Source: Candidatus Protochlamydia naegleriophila
Lineage (GTDB): Bacteria; Chlamydiota; Chlamydiia; Chlamydiales; Parachlamydiaceae
Assembly: GCF_001499655.1 (NCBI RefSeq)
Contig: NZ_LN879502.1
Location: forward strand, 310,001-374,000
Length of the DNA stretch: 64,000 nucleotides
Direction: 5' to 3'
In this document: piece after piece, positions 18,027 to 27,970 of the stretch
How positions within the stretch are numbered: the first letter of the stretch is position 1
Layout of the letters: each line of letters opens with the position of its first letter
Made by a program: the position numbers and the translations under genes
The notes under the pieces: model-generated
The model's database searches: none
What the model was told of the DNA's origin: nothing
The model's input: only the letters and a program-made list of their open reading frames with translations

Positions 18027-19805
18027 TTAAGTGTTGTGGTCCAAAATCTGGTCTGTTTGCGAATTTGATGGATCTTCAAGAATTTTAAAGTCGCGGATGA
18101 GTAATTGAATACTCGACTTATTGATTTGCGGCGTAAAGGCAATGCGGAGCTTAAGATTTTTCTTTCTCAATTGCGGACTATGAGAGGCTTTGCCAAGAGC
18201 TACACCTTCCAAGACGCGGTCGCCTTGTTCTAAATAGAGTTTTAAATGTGTTTTACCAACGATTTTTGGGGGCCATGTCTGCCAAGCATCGCAATAAAGA
18301 ATAGGTTGCGGATTCTCATTGCCGTAAGGTTCCAAGAGACGGGCTGATTCCATAAAGTCGAATGTTAATTCGCTGAATTTGATTTCGGCATCTAAAGAAA
18401 GCTTGCTCATGACATCTGCATCGTTTAGCTGCTCGTTAGCTGCTGCAATAAACTGGCTCTTGAATCTTTCGATATGCTCTTCCTTGACCGTTAAACCAGC
18501 TGCAAAATCGTGGCCGCCAAAATTGATTAGATAGTCTGAACATTGTTTCAATGTAGGCAAAAGGGGAAATTCACGAATTGAGCGAACAGAACCTTTGCCA
18601 ACTCCTTTGTCGATGGCAATCATTACCGTCGGTCGATTGTATTGCTTTGAAATACGCGTCGAGATGATGGCAATAACACCCGGATGCCATTTGTCCGACA
18701 CCATGACAATAGCTTTATTAGTCAAAATGGCTGGCGTTTCATGAATCGTTGTATCTACATCCGCAGACATCGTGCGTTCAATTTTCTGCCTTTCAATGTT
18801 ATTGAGATCTAACTCTAAAGCCATTTTCTCGGCTAAATCAGCATTTTTGACCAGCAGCATTTGAACTCCCTTGCGAGGATCGTCAATGCGGCCTAGGCTG
18901 TTTAAGCGCGGAGCTATTTTTGAAGCAATGGTAAAAGTCGTCAAATCGTTTAGATCGACATCGCAAATAGAAAATAATTTAGACAGGCCCATTCGCTTCC
19001 CTTTACGCAATTGGCGAAGGCCGTAGCGGACTAAAATGCGGTTTTCAGTGTCGCTTAAGGATCCCATGTCCGAAATGGTGCCCAATGCAACGAGGTCTAA
19101 GTATCTTTTTAAGTCGATCTTTTTAGGCGGAATTTTCCCTTCCGATGTCAGTTGGTTGGTGATTCCATGAGCTAATTTAAAAGCAACTCCCACTCCCGTT
19201 AAATCCCGATTGGGATAGGCGTTGTTGACAAGTTTCGGATTGAGAGTGGCAACGCAGTGGGGAATTTTATCAGTTGGCTCGTGATGGTCTGTGATGATGA
19301 CATCAACATTCTGGGCGGCTACTTTGGCAATTTCTACGGCTGCCGTAATGCCGCAATCGACTGTAATAAGTAATTTGCAGTTATTCATAAGGGCATATTC
19401 GAGAGCTTCAACGATTAGGCTTTGACGCAGAGTTCCTCGATTAGAAACGTAGAAAAAAACATTAGCCCCCAAATCTTGCAAGAATTCGGTTAAAAGCGTT
19501 GTGCCTGTCATTCCATCGACATCATTATCGCCGTAGATCAGAATGTTTTCATGGTCACGAATGGCTCGGCATACGCGTTCTACTGCTTGCGGCATTTCAG
19601 CCATCAAGAAAGGATCGTGCAATTCTGGTAATTTGGCGTAAAGATAGTCGTGGATTTGTTGGAAGGATTTAAATCCGCGTGAAACAAGAATTTGCGCGAT
19701 GACAGGATGGATTTTGAATTCTTTAACGATGCTTTCCTTTAATTCATTGTCCGTCGGGGGATAAACCCAGATAGGGTCCTCGTGGGCATGAGTGGTGGAA
19801 TGCAT
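18027..19805 (-). CDS. recJ: Single-stranded-DNA exonuclease RecJ
   Basis: 5'-3' single-strand exonuclease of the DHH family used in recombination and mismatch repair. The 592 residues show the DHH motifs: YGDNDVDGMTGT (91-102), ITVDCGI (147-153), TDHHEP (172-177) and NPKL with LTGVGVAFKLAH. The DHHA1 part (SDKWHPGVIAI, INFGGHDFAAGLTV) and a C-terminal OB-like domain follow. Motif I reads GDNDVDG rather than the common GDYDADG, with the metal-binding aspartates kept. It is CT447 in C. trachomatis, also beside euo and secDF. The start MHSTTHAHED is followed by a family-typical WVYPP segment. Confidence 0.95.
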   Translation of the reverse strand: MHSTTHAHEDPIWVYPPTDNELKESIVKEFKIHPVIAQILVSRGFKSFQQIHDYLYAKLPELHDPFLMAEMPQAVERVCRAIRDHENILIYGDNDVDGMTGTTLLTEFLQDLGANVFFYVSNRGTLRQSLIVEALEYALMNNCKLLITVDCGITAAVEIAKVAAQNVDVIITDHHEPTDKIPHCVATLNPKLVNNAYPNRDLTGVGVAFKLAHGITNQLTSEGKIPPKKIDLKRYLDLVALGTISDMGSLSDTENRILVRYGLRQLRKGKRMGLSKLFSICDVDLNDLTTFTIASKIAPRLNSLGRIDDPRKGVQMLLVKNADLAEKMALELDLNNIERQKIERTMSADVDTTIHETPAILTNKAIVMVSDKWHPGVIAIISTRISKQYNRPTVMIAIDKGVGKGSVRSIREFPLLPTLKQCSDYLINFGGHDFAAGLTVKEEHIERFKSQFIAAANEQLNDADVMSKLSLDAEIKFSELTFDFMESARLLEPYGNENPQPILYCDAWQTWPPKIVGKTHLKLYLEQGDRVLEGVALGKASHSPQLRKKNLKLRIAFTPQINKSSIQLLIRDFKILEDPSNSQTDQILDHNT

Positions 19806-20549
19806 CTAGTTCTAGCTCCGTTTCTCTAAAAAAAATCGCGTGTTTGTTCATCGTCAGGATTGCGTTGCCGAGTAACTTCGATATCATGAACTTGAACAAT
19901 GAGGCAATTTGGACTGCTTCATTAGTTTCAGATTCTGGGATATAAGCTTTCCCGGGTGTCATTCAACTTAGTATGTTTTATTAACATTGCATGCTTCATA
20001 GACTCAATGTCAAGTGAAATGATAGAGTATCCTAAACCAGCTCACCACTCTTTATCTCAATGAATGCGATTGCACATATCTAATAGAGTATTTAGTAGAC
20101 TCTCTAGCATACCAAGCTTTATTTGATCGCGCTCAGGAGGCGAGAAGTCGACTATGTTAAAAAGTATGGACACTCTAACTGATAAGAAAAATTTTGTCTC
20201 TCTTAAAAAACGACCTGTTGGGATTTCTCCTCAAAATGAGCTTTCTATCAAAATCGATTTTTTAAGAGATGGGCCAGGGATGGATGGTTCATAAAATTTT
20301 TTAACGATACGATTTCACGTTTAAAATTTGAAATTAAAAGGTTGGGGAAAGGGTAGTAGAAGAGGATAGTTAAGGAGTTTTATCATTTTTTGCATATACC
20401 ATTTAGTTCTACGCTAGTTTTTTCCTTGCATTTTTAGATAATCCGGCTTAATAATTTAGGTTCTTGGTAATGTTTTTTCAGAAAAATCATGAAAACGCGC
20501 AAGATATTATCAAAAATTTGCAAACAATAAACTAGTTCGAGGTTTTACT
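19806..20549. other. Intergenic region between recJ and the third NTT gene
   Basis: About 740 bp between divergent genes. One short ORF (20154-20294, 46 residues, starting MLKSMDTLTDKK) has AGGAGG 13 bases upstream, longer than usual spacing, and no recognisable features; I leave it as a weak possibility. A promoter-like element for the NTT gene is listed separately. I see no RNA gene. Confidence 0.5.
20426..20454 (+). promoter_or_regulatory. Putative promoter of NTT copy 3
   Basis: TTGCAT (20426-20431) and TAATAA (20449-20454) are separated by 17 bp, about 95 bp before the ATG at 20550. The match to consensus is moderate. Confidence 0.35.
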
Positions 20550-22088
20550 ATGTCGCAAGATGCGAAACAAGACTTTGGTAAGTGGAGGTCGTTTTTCTGG
20601 CCTGTACACGGCTACGAGCTTAAAAAACTTCTCCCGATGTTTTTTATGTTCTTCTGTATTTCTTTCAACTATACCATTTTGAGAGATACAAAAGACAGCT
20701 TGATCGTGACAGCTGCAGGTGCTGAAGCAATCCCATTCTTAAAGTCTTTTGGTGTTGTTCCGGCCGCTATTCTATTTATGATTGTCTATGCCAAGCTTAG
20801 TAACATGCTTAGCAGAGAAAATCTGTTTTATGTAACTTTGCTTCCTTTTATCATTTTCTTTGGCCTATTTGCATTTGTTATGTACCCAGCCAGAGAAGCT
20901 TTAATGCCTCAAGCATCAGCAGAAGCGTTGCGCGCGTATTTGCCAGGTGGTTGGAGCGGATTGGCTGCTGCTTACGAAAACTGGATGTATTCGATTTTCT
21001 ACATTCTAGCCGAGCTTTGGGGTAGCGTTGTTTTATCATTGTTATTTTGGGGATTTGCTAACCAAATTACTCGTGTAACAGAAGCGAAGCGTTTCTATAG
21101 CCTTTTCGGCTTGGGTGCTAACTTAGCGCTCTTAGTTTCTGGTCCTGCTATCGTTTACGTATCTGACATTCGCAAGCACTTGCCAGCTAATGTTGATGCA
21201 TGGCAAATTTCTCTTAACTACTTAATGGGAATGGTTGTTATTGCAGGTATTGCTATTTTAGCTATTTACTGGTGGATTAATCGCAATGTCTTGACTGATC
21301 CTCGCTTCTATGATGCAAATCAAACAACGACTAAGAAGAAAAAAGCTAAAATGTCATTGGGCGATAGCTTCAAGTTCCTCTTCACATCTAAGTACATCCT
21401 TTGCTTAGCGATTCTTGTTATTGCTTATGGTATCTCCATCAACCTTGTTGAGATTACATGGAAAAACCAAGTAAAACTACAGTATCCTAATCCAAACGAC
21501 TATAGTACATTCATGGGTTGGTTCTCTACAATGACTGGTGCAGTAACAATCTTGATGATGTTGTTTGTTGGTGGTAACGTTATTCGTCGTAAAGGTTGGG
21601 GCTTCGCAGCTCTCATTACTCCAGTTGTCTTATTGGTTACTGGTATTGGCTTCTTCTCATTTGTTATCTTCAGAGATAGTTTACTTGGTTACATCGCAGC
21701 CATTGGATCAACACCGTTGTTCTTAGCCGTTATGTTTGGTGCTGCTCAAAATATCATGAGTAAGTCTGCTAAGTACTCTCTGTTTGACCCAACAAAAGAG
21801 ATGGCCTACATTCCGTTAGATGAAGATTCTAAAGTAAAAGGTAAAGCTGCAGTTGACGTTGTCGGTGCTCGCTTAGGAAAATCTGGTGGATCGATTATTC
21901 AGATGACCTTGTTGGCATTTGGAACATTGGCAACGATTACACCTTATATCGGTGCAATCTTGATGGTGATTATCGCAATTTGGATCGTGGCAGCTCGCTC
22001 TTTGAGCAAGCAGTTCGCGAAGCTAACTGCTGAGCAAAACCAGCCAACTGATAAGTCAGACAAAACATCTGAGGCAACAGCTAGCTAA
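20550..22088 (+). CDS. ntt: Nucleotide transporter, NTT family, copy 3 (ATP/ADP-exchanger-like)
   Basis: Third NTT carrier of the window (512 residues, 11-12 hydrophobic helices). It differs from copies 1 and 2: the early signature reads LRDTKDSLIVTAAGAEAIPF, without the KSSG insertion, and the end reads FDPTKEMAYIPLDEDSKVK followed by GKAAVDVVGARLGKSGGS. The LRDTKD wording is, to my knowledge, characteristic of the ATP/ADP exchangers of chlamydiae, so this copy is the best candidate for host ATP import against ADP. Its codon use (many GTT, GCT, ATT) is like that of secDF and unlike copies 1 and 2, suggesting high expression. It sits between recJ and secDF, interrupting that conserved pair, with its own terminator. 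Confidence 0.95.
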   Translation: MSQDAKQDFGKWRSFFWPVHGYELKKLLPMFFMFFCISFNYTILRDTKDSLIVTAAGAEAIPFLKSFGVVPAAILFMIVYAKLSNMLSRENLFYVTLLPFIIFFGLFAFVMYPAREALMPQASAEALRAYLPGGWSGLAAAYENWMYSIFYILAELWGSVVLSLLFWGFANQITRVTEAKRFYSLFGLGANLALLVSGPAIVYVSDIRKHLPANVDAWQISLNYLMGMVVIAGIAILAIYWWINRNVLTDPRFYDANQTTTKKKKAKMSLGDSFKFLFTSKYILCLAILVIAYGISINLVEITWKNQVKLQYPNPNDYSTFMGWFSTMTGAVTILMMLFVGGNVIRRKGWGFAALITPVVLLVTGIGFFSFVIFRDSLLGYIAAIGSTPLFLAVMFGAAQNIMSKSAKYSLFDPTKEMAYIPLDEDSKVKGKAAVDVVGARLGKSGGSIIQMTLLAFGTLATITPYIGAILMVIIAIWIVAARSLSKQFAKLTAEQNQPTDKSDKTSEATAS

Positions 22089-22116
22089 GGTTAGCCGTTT
22101 CAGAATGTGAAAGCTG

Positions 22117-22152
22117 AAAAAACCCTTCCTTTTAAAAGGAAGGGTTTTTTTT
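22117..22152 (+). terminator. Strong rho-independent terminator after NTT copy 3
   Basis: AACCCTTCC and GGAAGGGTT pair around TTTTAAAA, and eight T follow. It lies about 30 bp past the stop codon. Confidence 0.9.
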
Positions 22153-22423
22153 GTATCAATAACTTTAAAAATAAAATTATTATTTGAAAGGATTTGTTTT
22201 TCTCTTGCCTCCGAATTTTCTGCTTGATAAGTATAGCTTTTTTCAAATTTGATTTTATGTAGACAGAATGCATAATGATTTGTTATGCTTCTCCTTTTAT
22301 CTAAGATGTTCCACGTTCATTTACAGTAAATTTCCTTTTACATTAGTGCGAAAATGCCCTCGTTGAGGTTCAGTTTCATCACTGTAACGGGAAGTTCACA
22401 ATCATAGAAGGAAGCATGAAAAT

Positions 22424-25400
22424 ATGGAAAAACAGAAGCGTTGGCAATTCTATTTGATTGTTGCCGTGATGGCAATTACGCTTTACAACATTCTCCCTAC
22501 TCTATTTTTTTACTCGAAACCTCTTCAATCTCCAATTGATGCGCCTCGTTCAGAGCAAGTTGCATCGGCGATTGTAGATCGAGTTAACACAGTTGAGGTA
22601 GATTCTAAGGAATGGTTGTATTCGTTTTGTCGCTTATTGGGAATCAAACCCACTTCGATCGACTTAGTCACTACGAACAGCGGATTGTTTCAGGTTTCAT
22701 TTAAAAATGAACAAGATGCTGAGTTATTTAAGCGATTCTTGCCAAGGGCTGGAGCCTTAATCCCGTTTGTACCGGCTCAACTCGAGCTCAGTTCTGATGG
22801 AGCCAATCTTGACCCAACTCAAGTTCTTGTCCAGCGCAACATAGCGGTTCATCTTGACGCAAGTGATATGGATAAATTGTTTCAGTTTACCCCTAAGTAT
22901 TCACAAGAGCATCAAGTCGCAGATCTGTATCGCGAAATTGTTGGCGATCGGGTTTCTCAAGTTGCTTTAGCAATTGGCGGGCCAAGCAAGGCAGCTTTGC
23001 AGATGTCGATGATTGTAAATCAGGGCGATGCAGATTCACGCTATGATGACGCTACTGTGGCCTTGGCTAAAGAGATTGTCGATATGGACAATATCTTGGG
23101 CAAGAACAACCCGATCACAAAGCGCTATTATGCAAGTTTTTCTCAACTTTCTCCAAAAGATGGCGAGGGGCTCACACAAAAGTTCATTGCCAAGATGGAA
23201 GCGTTAAGTAAAAAAGTTAAGGAGCGCCAAGTCACTCTTCAAGCCGATTCTACGTCAGAAGCCGTACAAACCTTAGCCGTTTTAAATAACCAAGCCCAAG
23301 CGCTTGACACAGCCGTTGCGATCATGCGTAAGAATGGGGCTGAATTCCAAAAAGGAAATGCACCTTTAACAGTTGAAAAAATTCAAAACTTGCTTGATAA
23401 GAGTGCATCCAATCAAGCCCAAGTGCTTGACTTAACAGGCTATCATCCTTTCGTTAAGGGTTTGACGATTGACTGGGAAAGCAGCCAATTGATGCTGAAC
23501 CTTTATGACGATGTCTTGGCATTGCGTAATTTTGAAGGCAAAAGCGAGAAAGAAGCTTTTGTTAAAGAAAGAGTGAATCAGTACTTGATCAATGACATTG
23601 CTCGTATTGCTCGCCTCTCTGATGAAGTCTTTAAGCCTAGCGAAGACACCTTTGTAGTTGAATTGGACAATTTGACAAACAGCCAAAGCTATTTAACCCT
23701 TAACTTAGGCTATTTAGCTAATAAGCGTGCTCAGCAGGTCATGGATCAGCTCTTGCTTTCTTGGGTGCCAAGCCATACTGACCTCATTCGCGATGCTTAT
23801 CCGATTCGTTCGTATGACACCTACAAAACACAAAAGTCTGAAGATCAAAAATTAGGCCTTGTCGTTTATGCTCCCGCTATGTATGGATCTTCTGCTCCAG
23901 CAGGCTTCCGTAATGGATCGATTTACGTCATTGCGAAAGGAATGGATGCAATTGTTCAAAAGTATCAGGAAGCTCCAGAGGCGGCCGAAAGCCAGGCATT
24001 AGCAGCGGACTTCAGCCAGCTAAATACAACTTTGCAGCAAATGGGCTTCATTGGCTATCCAGGGTCAGCTTTCAATTTGCCAAAAGAGTTTAGCAAAGAT
24101 TACATTTTTGAACTCAACGACTATTACAGCACCCTTTTAAAAGCAACACGCGAAGATTTCCAAGTCAAGGGAAGTAAGCGCTTTGCTGTACTCGATTTCT
24201 CTGACGTTGAGCAGCGTTTGCTAACGATCAATAAAATCGATGATCGCATTCAAGAAGATCTTTTAAAATGGAAAGAGTCTTACAATGCAGCTCAAGTCGA
24301 TTTAAACCTTACAAGCAAGTATACTGTTCCAGCTCCAACGAAGAACGTTTACTGGGAAAATCTGAAGCTGAGCGCTGCTAAATATTTCAGAGGAGATGAT
24401 CGCAAGGTCCTCAAATGGGGTCTAGACTTGTCAGGTGGTAAAACAGTCCGCATCGGTTTGCTCGATCAAAATGGACGCCCTGTGACGAATCCAGAAGATC
24501 TTAAGCAAGCGGTTAACGAGCTTTATAATCGTATCAACAAGATGGGAGTTGCAGAAAGAACTATTCGCATTGAAAACTCCAACATCTTGCTTGATTTCCC
24601 AGGCTCGCAAAACCTGTCAGCCTCTGATCTTGTTAAGGCATCAGCTATGTATTTCCACATTGTCAATGAAAAATTTGGCTCGCAAAATGCTACTTTAGCG
24701 GGCGCGGTCAATCAATTCTTGCAAGATGTCTGGAATGAAGCTGTTGTAACCAACCGCAAAGATGTTGATAGTATCAATGAAATTGCTTGGCAGCAGTTAG
24801 GTGGTGATGTAAACGATGTGAGCACACGTCCACGCTCCGATCATGCCAAGTTGCTTTACGATAATGGCCTGCGCTTTGCGAATCCGAAAGATCGCGTAGT
24901 AAGCCAAGCCTTTGATGAGTCGCTCTCTGCCATTGCGATGTTTAGAGGTGGCGATTCGGCTGAATGGGATAATCAAACTCATCCTTTGCTAGTTGTTTTC
25001 CATAACTTTGCTTTGGAAGGATCAAATTTAGAGAATATTCAGCCAGGCTACGATGCAACTCAAGGTAATATTTTGACCTTCGGTATCAAGCGCTCTTTTG
25101 AAGGATCGAGCGGCAGCGGTAGCCCAAGAGATGATTTTTATACATGGACATCCCAGTTTGCTGAGGATAAGATTGCAGGAACGCCAAAAGAAGCGTATTC
25201 TAAAGGGCGTGGCTGGAGAATGGCCGTCATCCTGAATGGGACTGTTATTACAGCACCTTCCTTGAATTCGGCTCTTCGCGATGGCGGAACGATCAGTGGT
25301 CGTTTCTCTCAGAGAGAAGTTACTCAGCTTGCAGCCGATTTAAAGGCTGGATCCTTAAGCTTTACGCCGCGCATTTTGTCGGAAGAAAATGTTAGCCCAG

Positions 25401-26956
25401 AACTTGGACATGAAGAGCGCACAAAAGGGATTTTGGCTTCTCTCGTGGCTTTAACTTTGGTTGTCGCAGCTATGATAGGCTACTACCGCTTTGCTGGTTT
25501 AGTTGCCTCTTGTGCTGTCTTGCTCAACATCTTCATCATGTGGGGCGTCCTGCAAAACTTAGGTGCGGCCTTGACCTTGCCTGGTATTGCCGGTATTGTT
25601 TTGACGATCGGTATGGCTGTTGATGCGAACGTACTCGTATTTGAGAGAATTAGAGAAGAGTTTAAGCTAACCGGACGAATTGCTTCTGCTATTCAAGCAG
25701 GTTACCGCAAAGCCTTTAGCGCGATTATCGACTCAAACATCACAACGCTTATTGCTGCGATTATCTTGATTCAGTTCGATTCAGGCCCAATCAAAGGTTT
25801 TGCTGTGACGTTGATCATCGGTATTATCTCTTCGATGTTTACCGCTCTTTTCATGACTCGCTATTTCTTTGCTGGCTGGGTTAGAAATCCAGAAAACAAA
25901 CAGCTCTCTATGGCGCAGTTCTTAAAAGAAACGCACTTTGATTTCTTGGGCCAGGCGAAAAAAGCCATCGCGATTTCTTTAATCGTGATGTTAATCGGAA
26001 CCTATTTCCTTGTTACTGAGCGCAAGACAATTTTTGGAATGGACTTTACAGGTGGTTATTCTCTGACAGTGGATGTTGCAGAGAAGAATAATCATCCTGA
26101 TTACCGCTTAGAAGCGATCAATGCCTTCTTAGACAAAGGGGCTTCGCGCCGCGACTTTGAGGTGCGTGAATTGAGCCGTCCAAACCAATTGCGCATTCAG
26201 CTAGGTACAAGCATGGATGAAAAGGGCCATCCTTTCTATCAAATGCCAGAAATCAATGCTGAAGGCAAATATGCTTATGATTACCAGAAGGATCCGCGTT
26301 TGAACTGGGTTGTCGAGACTTTACAATCGCATGGATTGGAAGTTCAACCTTCTCAGCTTGCAACGCTGCAGAAAAACTGGACGATCATGAGCGGTCAGTT
26401 CTCTGATGCGATGAGAAATAATGCCATCTTTGCGTTGGCTGCTGCGTTGATTGCTATCTTGCTCTATATTACCTTCCGCTTCGAATTCAAATTCGCAGTC
26501 GGTGCGGTAGCTGGGCTTGTACACGACGTCATTATCACGTTGGGGATCTTGGCACTATTCCATGCTCTTGGTTTCCCAGTCCAAATCGACTTGCAAGTGA
26601 TCGGTGCGATCATGACGATTATTGGTTACTCTTTGAATGATACTATTATCGTTTTTGACCGCATTCGTGAAGACATGAAAACGATGCGCCGCATGTCCTT
26701 CAAGGATATCATCAATCATGCCTTGAATGTGACCCTGAGCCGTACAATTATGACGTCGGGAACGACACTGCTCGTGCTCCTCGCTCTAGTCATACTAGGT
26801 GGACAGTCGATTTTCGCCTTCTCCCTCGTTATGACCATAGGGGTCTTAATTGGGACGCTTTCGTCTCTCTTCATTGCTTCTCCGGTCATGTTGTATTTCC
26901 ACAATAAAGAAGTGGAGCATCAACACAATGGCGAATCAGCCGCAAAACGCGCGTAA
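22424..26956 (+). CDS. secDF: Fused protein-export membrane protein SecDF
   Basis: Proton-driven accessory subunit of the Sec translocon that helps pull exported proteins into the periplasm. The 1510 residues fuse SecD and SecF, as in other chlamydiae (about 1400 residues in C. trachomatis CT448). There is one N-terminal membrane helix and a very large periplasmic region. SecD motifs are GLDLSGG (near 666) and GMAVDANVLVFERIREE (near 1063); SecF motifs are GMDFTGGYSLTVDV (near 1206) and GYSLNDTIIVFDRIRED (near 1401). The region at about 50-640, ahead of the SecD core, is much longer than in E. coli SecD and has no recognised fold. GGAAG lies upstream of the ATG. Confidence 0.96.
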   Translation: MEKQKRWQFYLIVAVMAITLYNILPTLFFYSKPLQSPIDAPRSEQVASAIVDRVNTVEVDSKEWLYSFCRLLGIKPTSIDLVTTNSGLFQVSFKNEQDAELFKRFLPRAGALIPFVPAQLELSSDGANLDPTQVLVQRNIAVHLDASDMDKLFQFTPKYSQEHQVADLYREIVGDRVSQVALAIGGPSKAALQMSMIVNQGDADSRYDDATVALAKEIVDMDNILGKNNPITKRYYASFSQLSPKDGEGLTQKFIAKMEALSKKVKERQVTLQADSTSEAVQTLAVLNNQAQALDTAVAIMRKNGAEFQKGNAPLTVEKIQNLLDKSASNQAQVLDLTGYHPFVKGLTIDWESSQLMLNLYDDVLALRNFEGKSEKEAFVKERVNQYLINDIARIARLSDEVFKPSEDTFVVELDNLTNSQSYLTLNLGYLANKRAQQVMDQLLLSWVPSHTDLIRDAYPIRSYDTYKTQKSEDQKLGLVVYAPAMYGSSAPAGFRNGSIYVIAKGMDAIVQKYQEAPEAAESQALAADFSQLNTTLQQMGFIGYPGSAFNLPKEFSKDYIFELNDYYSTLLKATREDFQVKGSKRFAVLDFSDVEQRLLTINKIDDRIQEDLLKWKESYNAAQVDLNLTSKYTVPAPTKNVYWENLKLSAAKYFRGDDRKVLKWGLDLSGGKTVRIGLLDQNGRPVTNPEDLKQAVNELYNRINKMGVAERTIRIENSNILLDFPGSQNLSASDLVKASAMYFHIVNEKFGSQNATLAGAVNQFLQDVWNEAVVTNRKDVDSINEIAWQQLGGDVNDVSTRPRSDHAKLLYDNGLRFANPKDRVVSQAFDESLSAIAMFRGGDSAEWDNQTHPLLVVFHNFALEGSNLENIQPGYDATQGNILTFGIKRSFEGSSGSGSPRDDFYTWTSQFAEDKIAGTPKEAYSKGRGWRMAVILNGTVITAPSLNSALRDGGTISGRFSQREVTQLAADLKAGSLSFTPRILSEENVSPELGHEERTKGILASLVALTLVVAAMIGYYRFAGLVASCAVLLNIFIMWGVLQNLGAALTLPGIAGIVLTIGMAVDANVLVFERIREEFKLTGRIASAIQAGYRKAFSAIIDSNITTLIAAIILIQFDSGPIKGFAVTLIIGIISSMFTALFMTRYFFAGWVRNPENKQLSMAQFLKETHFDFLGQAKKAIAISLIVMLIGTYFLVTERKTIFGMDFTGGYSLTVDVAEKNNHPDYRLEAINAFLDKGASRRDFEVRELSRPNQLRIQLGTSMDEKGHPFYQMPEINAEGKYAYDYQKDPRLNWVVETLQSHGLEVQPSQLATLQKNWTIMSGQFSDAMRNNAIFALAAALIAILLYITFRFEFKFAVGAVAGLVHDVIITLGILALFHALGFPVQIDLQVIGAIMTIIGYSLNDTIIVFDRIREDMKTMRRMSFKDIINHALNVTLSRTIMTSGTTLLVLLALVILGGQSIFAFSLVMTIGVLIGTLSSLFIASPVMLYFHNKEVEHQHNGESAAKRA

Positions 26957-26965
26957 AACTTGCCA

Positions 26966-27002
26966 AAACAAAGAGGCCTACAACTGGCCTCTTTGTTTTT
27001 TT
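26966..27002 (+). terminator. Strong rho-independent terminator after secDF
   Basis: AAACAAAGAGGCC and GGCCTCTTTGTTT form a 13-bp stem with a 7-base loop, followed by T residues, about ten bases past the secDF stop codon. Confidence 0.9.
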
Positions 27003-27107
27003 GTCTGCCAGTTGCTCTTTAATTCCTTTTCGATTAGCCAATAATTCTTTCCTTAAACTTTCCAGTTGATGTATAGAAGGAGCTTTCCTTTTTTTACGGA
27101 TCAATAT

Positions 27108-27962
27108 ATGCGCAATAAAAAAATTCCTTGCTTTGTTTTGATTTATTCAGAATCAAATTTAATTAAAAATGCCTTGAACAACTTGGTACAAAATAAAGAC
27201 TTGGATATCTATGTGATTGAAAATAAGAGCCTGCAATCGTCTGAAAATCAGTTGTTTTGCTTAGACTTATTGCATCGCCAATTGATTACAAATTACATTC
27301 TTTTTGATGAGAATATCTCTAATAATGCGTTTGAAGTGATGATCAAACGCTATAAAGAGAGGATTAAAGTGGCGGAATATGTCTTAGTGACTGATGGCGA
27401 CCTGACAGTTCAAGATGCCAACTGGCTAAGCGAAGAGGTGGAGATTTTGAATAAGCATCCTGAGGTGTTTGTTTGCGGGGTGAAGTTAAGTTTGCAGAAT
27501 CTTCCTTTAAAAGCTTTTCCAGAGTCTAAGTCTTGGGTACCAGAACCGACAAATACTCATGAAGCCTATACCGAGCAGCTGAGCGGAATCCACCTGACTC
27601 TTTGGCGATCAAAGGAGTTTATCGCTCTGTTTGAGTGGATGCAAAGCCATGGGAAGCCATTCCTCGACGGTGTCATTCACCAATATTGCGCCGAAAGGGG
27701 AATGAAATGGGCGGTTACCAGGCAGGCCGAGGCAGTACATTTGACTTGGGACATCTATGCTGATCTGGAGCATCCTTATGTAAAAGCAAAGCTCTCCAAA
27801 CCTTTGCACAAGGTCTTTAACCACAATAACTATTGCGCCTATACGGTGTATCGAGTGGAAAATGGAAAGATGGAATCTAGCCGCCACGGTACATTGTCAA
27901 TATTCAATTCCATCAAACGCTTTGTTTGTGCTCTAAGAGGGCGCTTGCAGGCGGCAAAATAG
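27108..27962 (+). CDS. Glycosyltransferase-like (GT-A fold) protein
   Basis: A 284-residue soluble protein that looks like a family-2-type glycosyltransferase, though divergent. The N-terminus (IPCFVLIYSESNLIKNALNN) has the strand-helix start seen in GT-A enzymes. YVLVTDGDLTVQDANWL (91-107) contains a DGD that would serve as the metal-binding DxD, and the C-terminal half has conserved-looking Trp/His residues (AVHLTWD). The substrate is unknown; a host-modifying toxin or a surface sugar enzyme are both possible. Start choice is uncertain: in-frame TTG/ATG codons at 27066/27069 lie upstream, none with a good ribosome binding site. It converges with the next gene, 8 bp apart. Confidence 0.6.
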   Translation: MRNKKIPCFVLIYSESNLIKNALNNLVQNKDLDIYVIENKSLQSSENQLFCLDLLHRQLITNYILFDENISNNAFEVMIKRYKERIKVAEYVLVTDGDLTVQDANWLSEEVEILNKHPEVFVCGVKLSLQNLPLKAFPESKSWVPEPTNTHEAYTEQLSGIHLTLWRSKEFIALFEWMQSHGKPFLDGVIHQYCAERGMKWAVTRQAEAVHLTWDIYADLEHPYVKAKLSKPLHKVFNHNNYCAYTVYRVENGKMESSRHGTLSIFNSIKRFVCALRGRLQAAK

Positions 27963-27970
27963 ATGAAGAA

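Noticed and set aside
19744-19962. 72-codon ORF overlapping the recJ start
   Set aside because: Out of frame with recJ, without a ribosome binding site or any protein-like pattern; probably chance.
20154-20294. 46-codon ORF upstream of the third NTT gene
   Set aside because: AGGAGG is 13 bases from the ATG, longer than usual, and the peptide has no recognisable feature; kept only as a remark in the intergenic entry.
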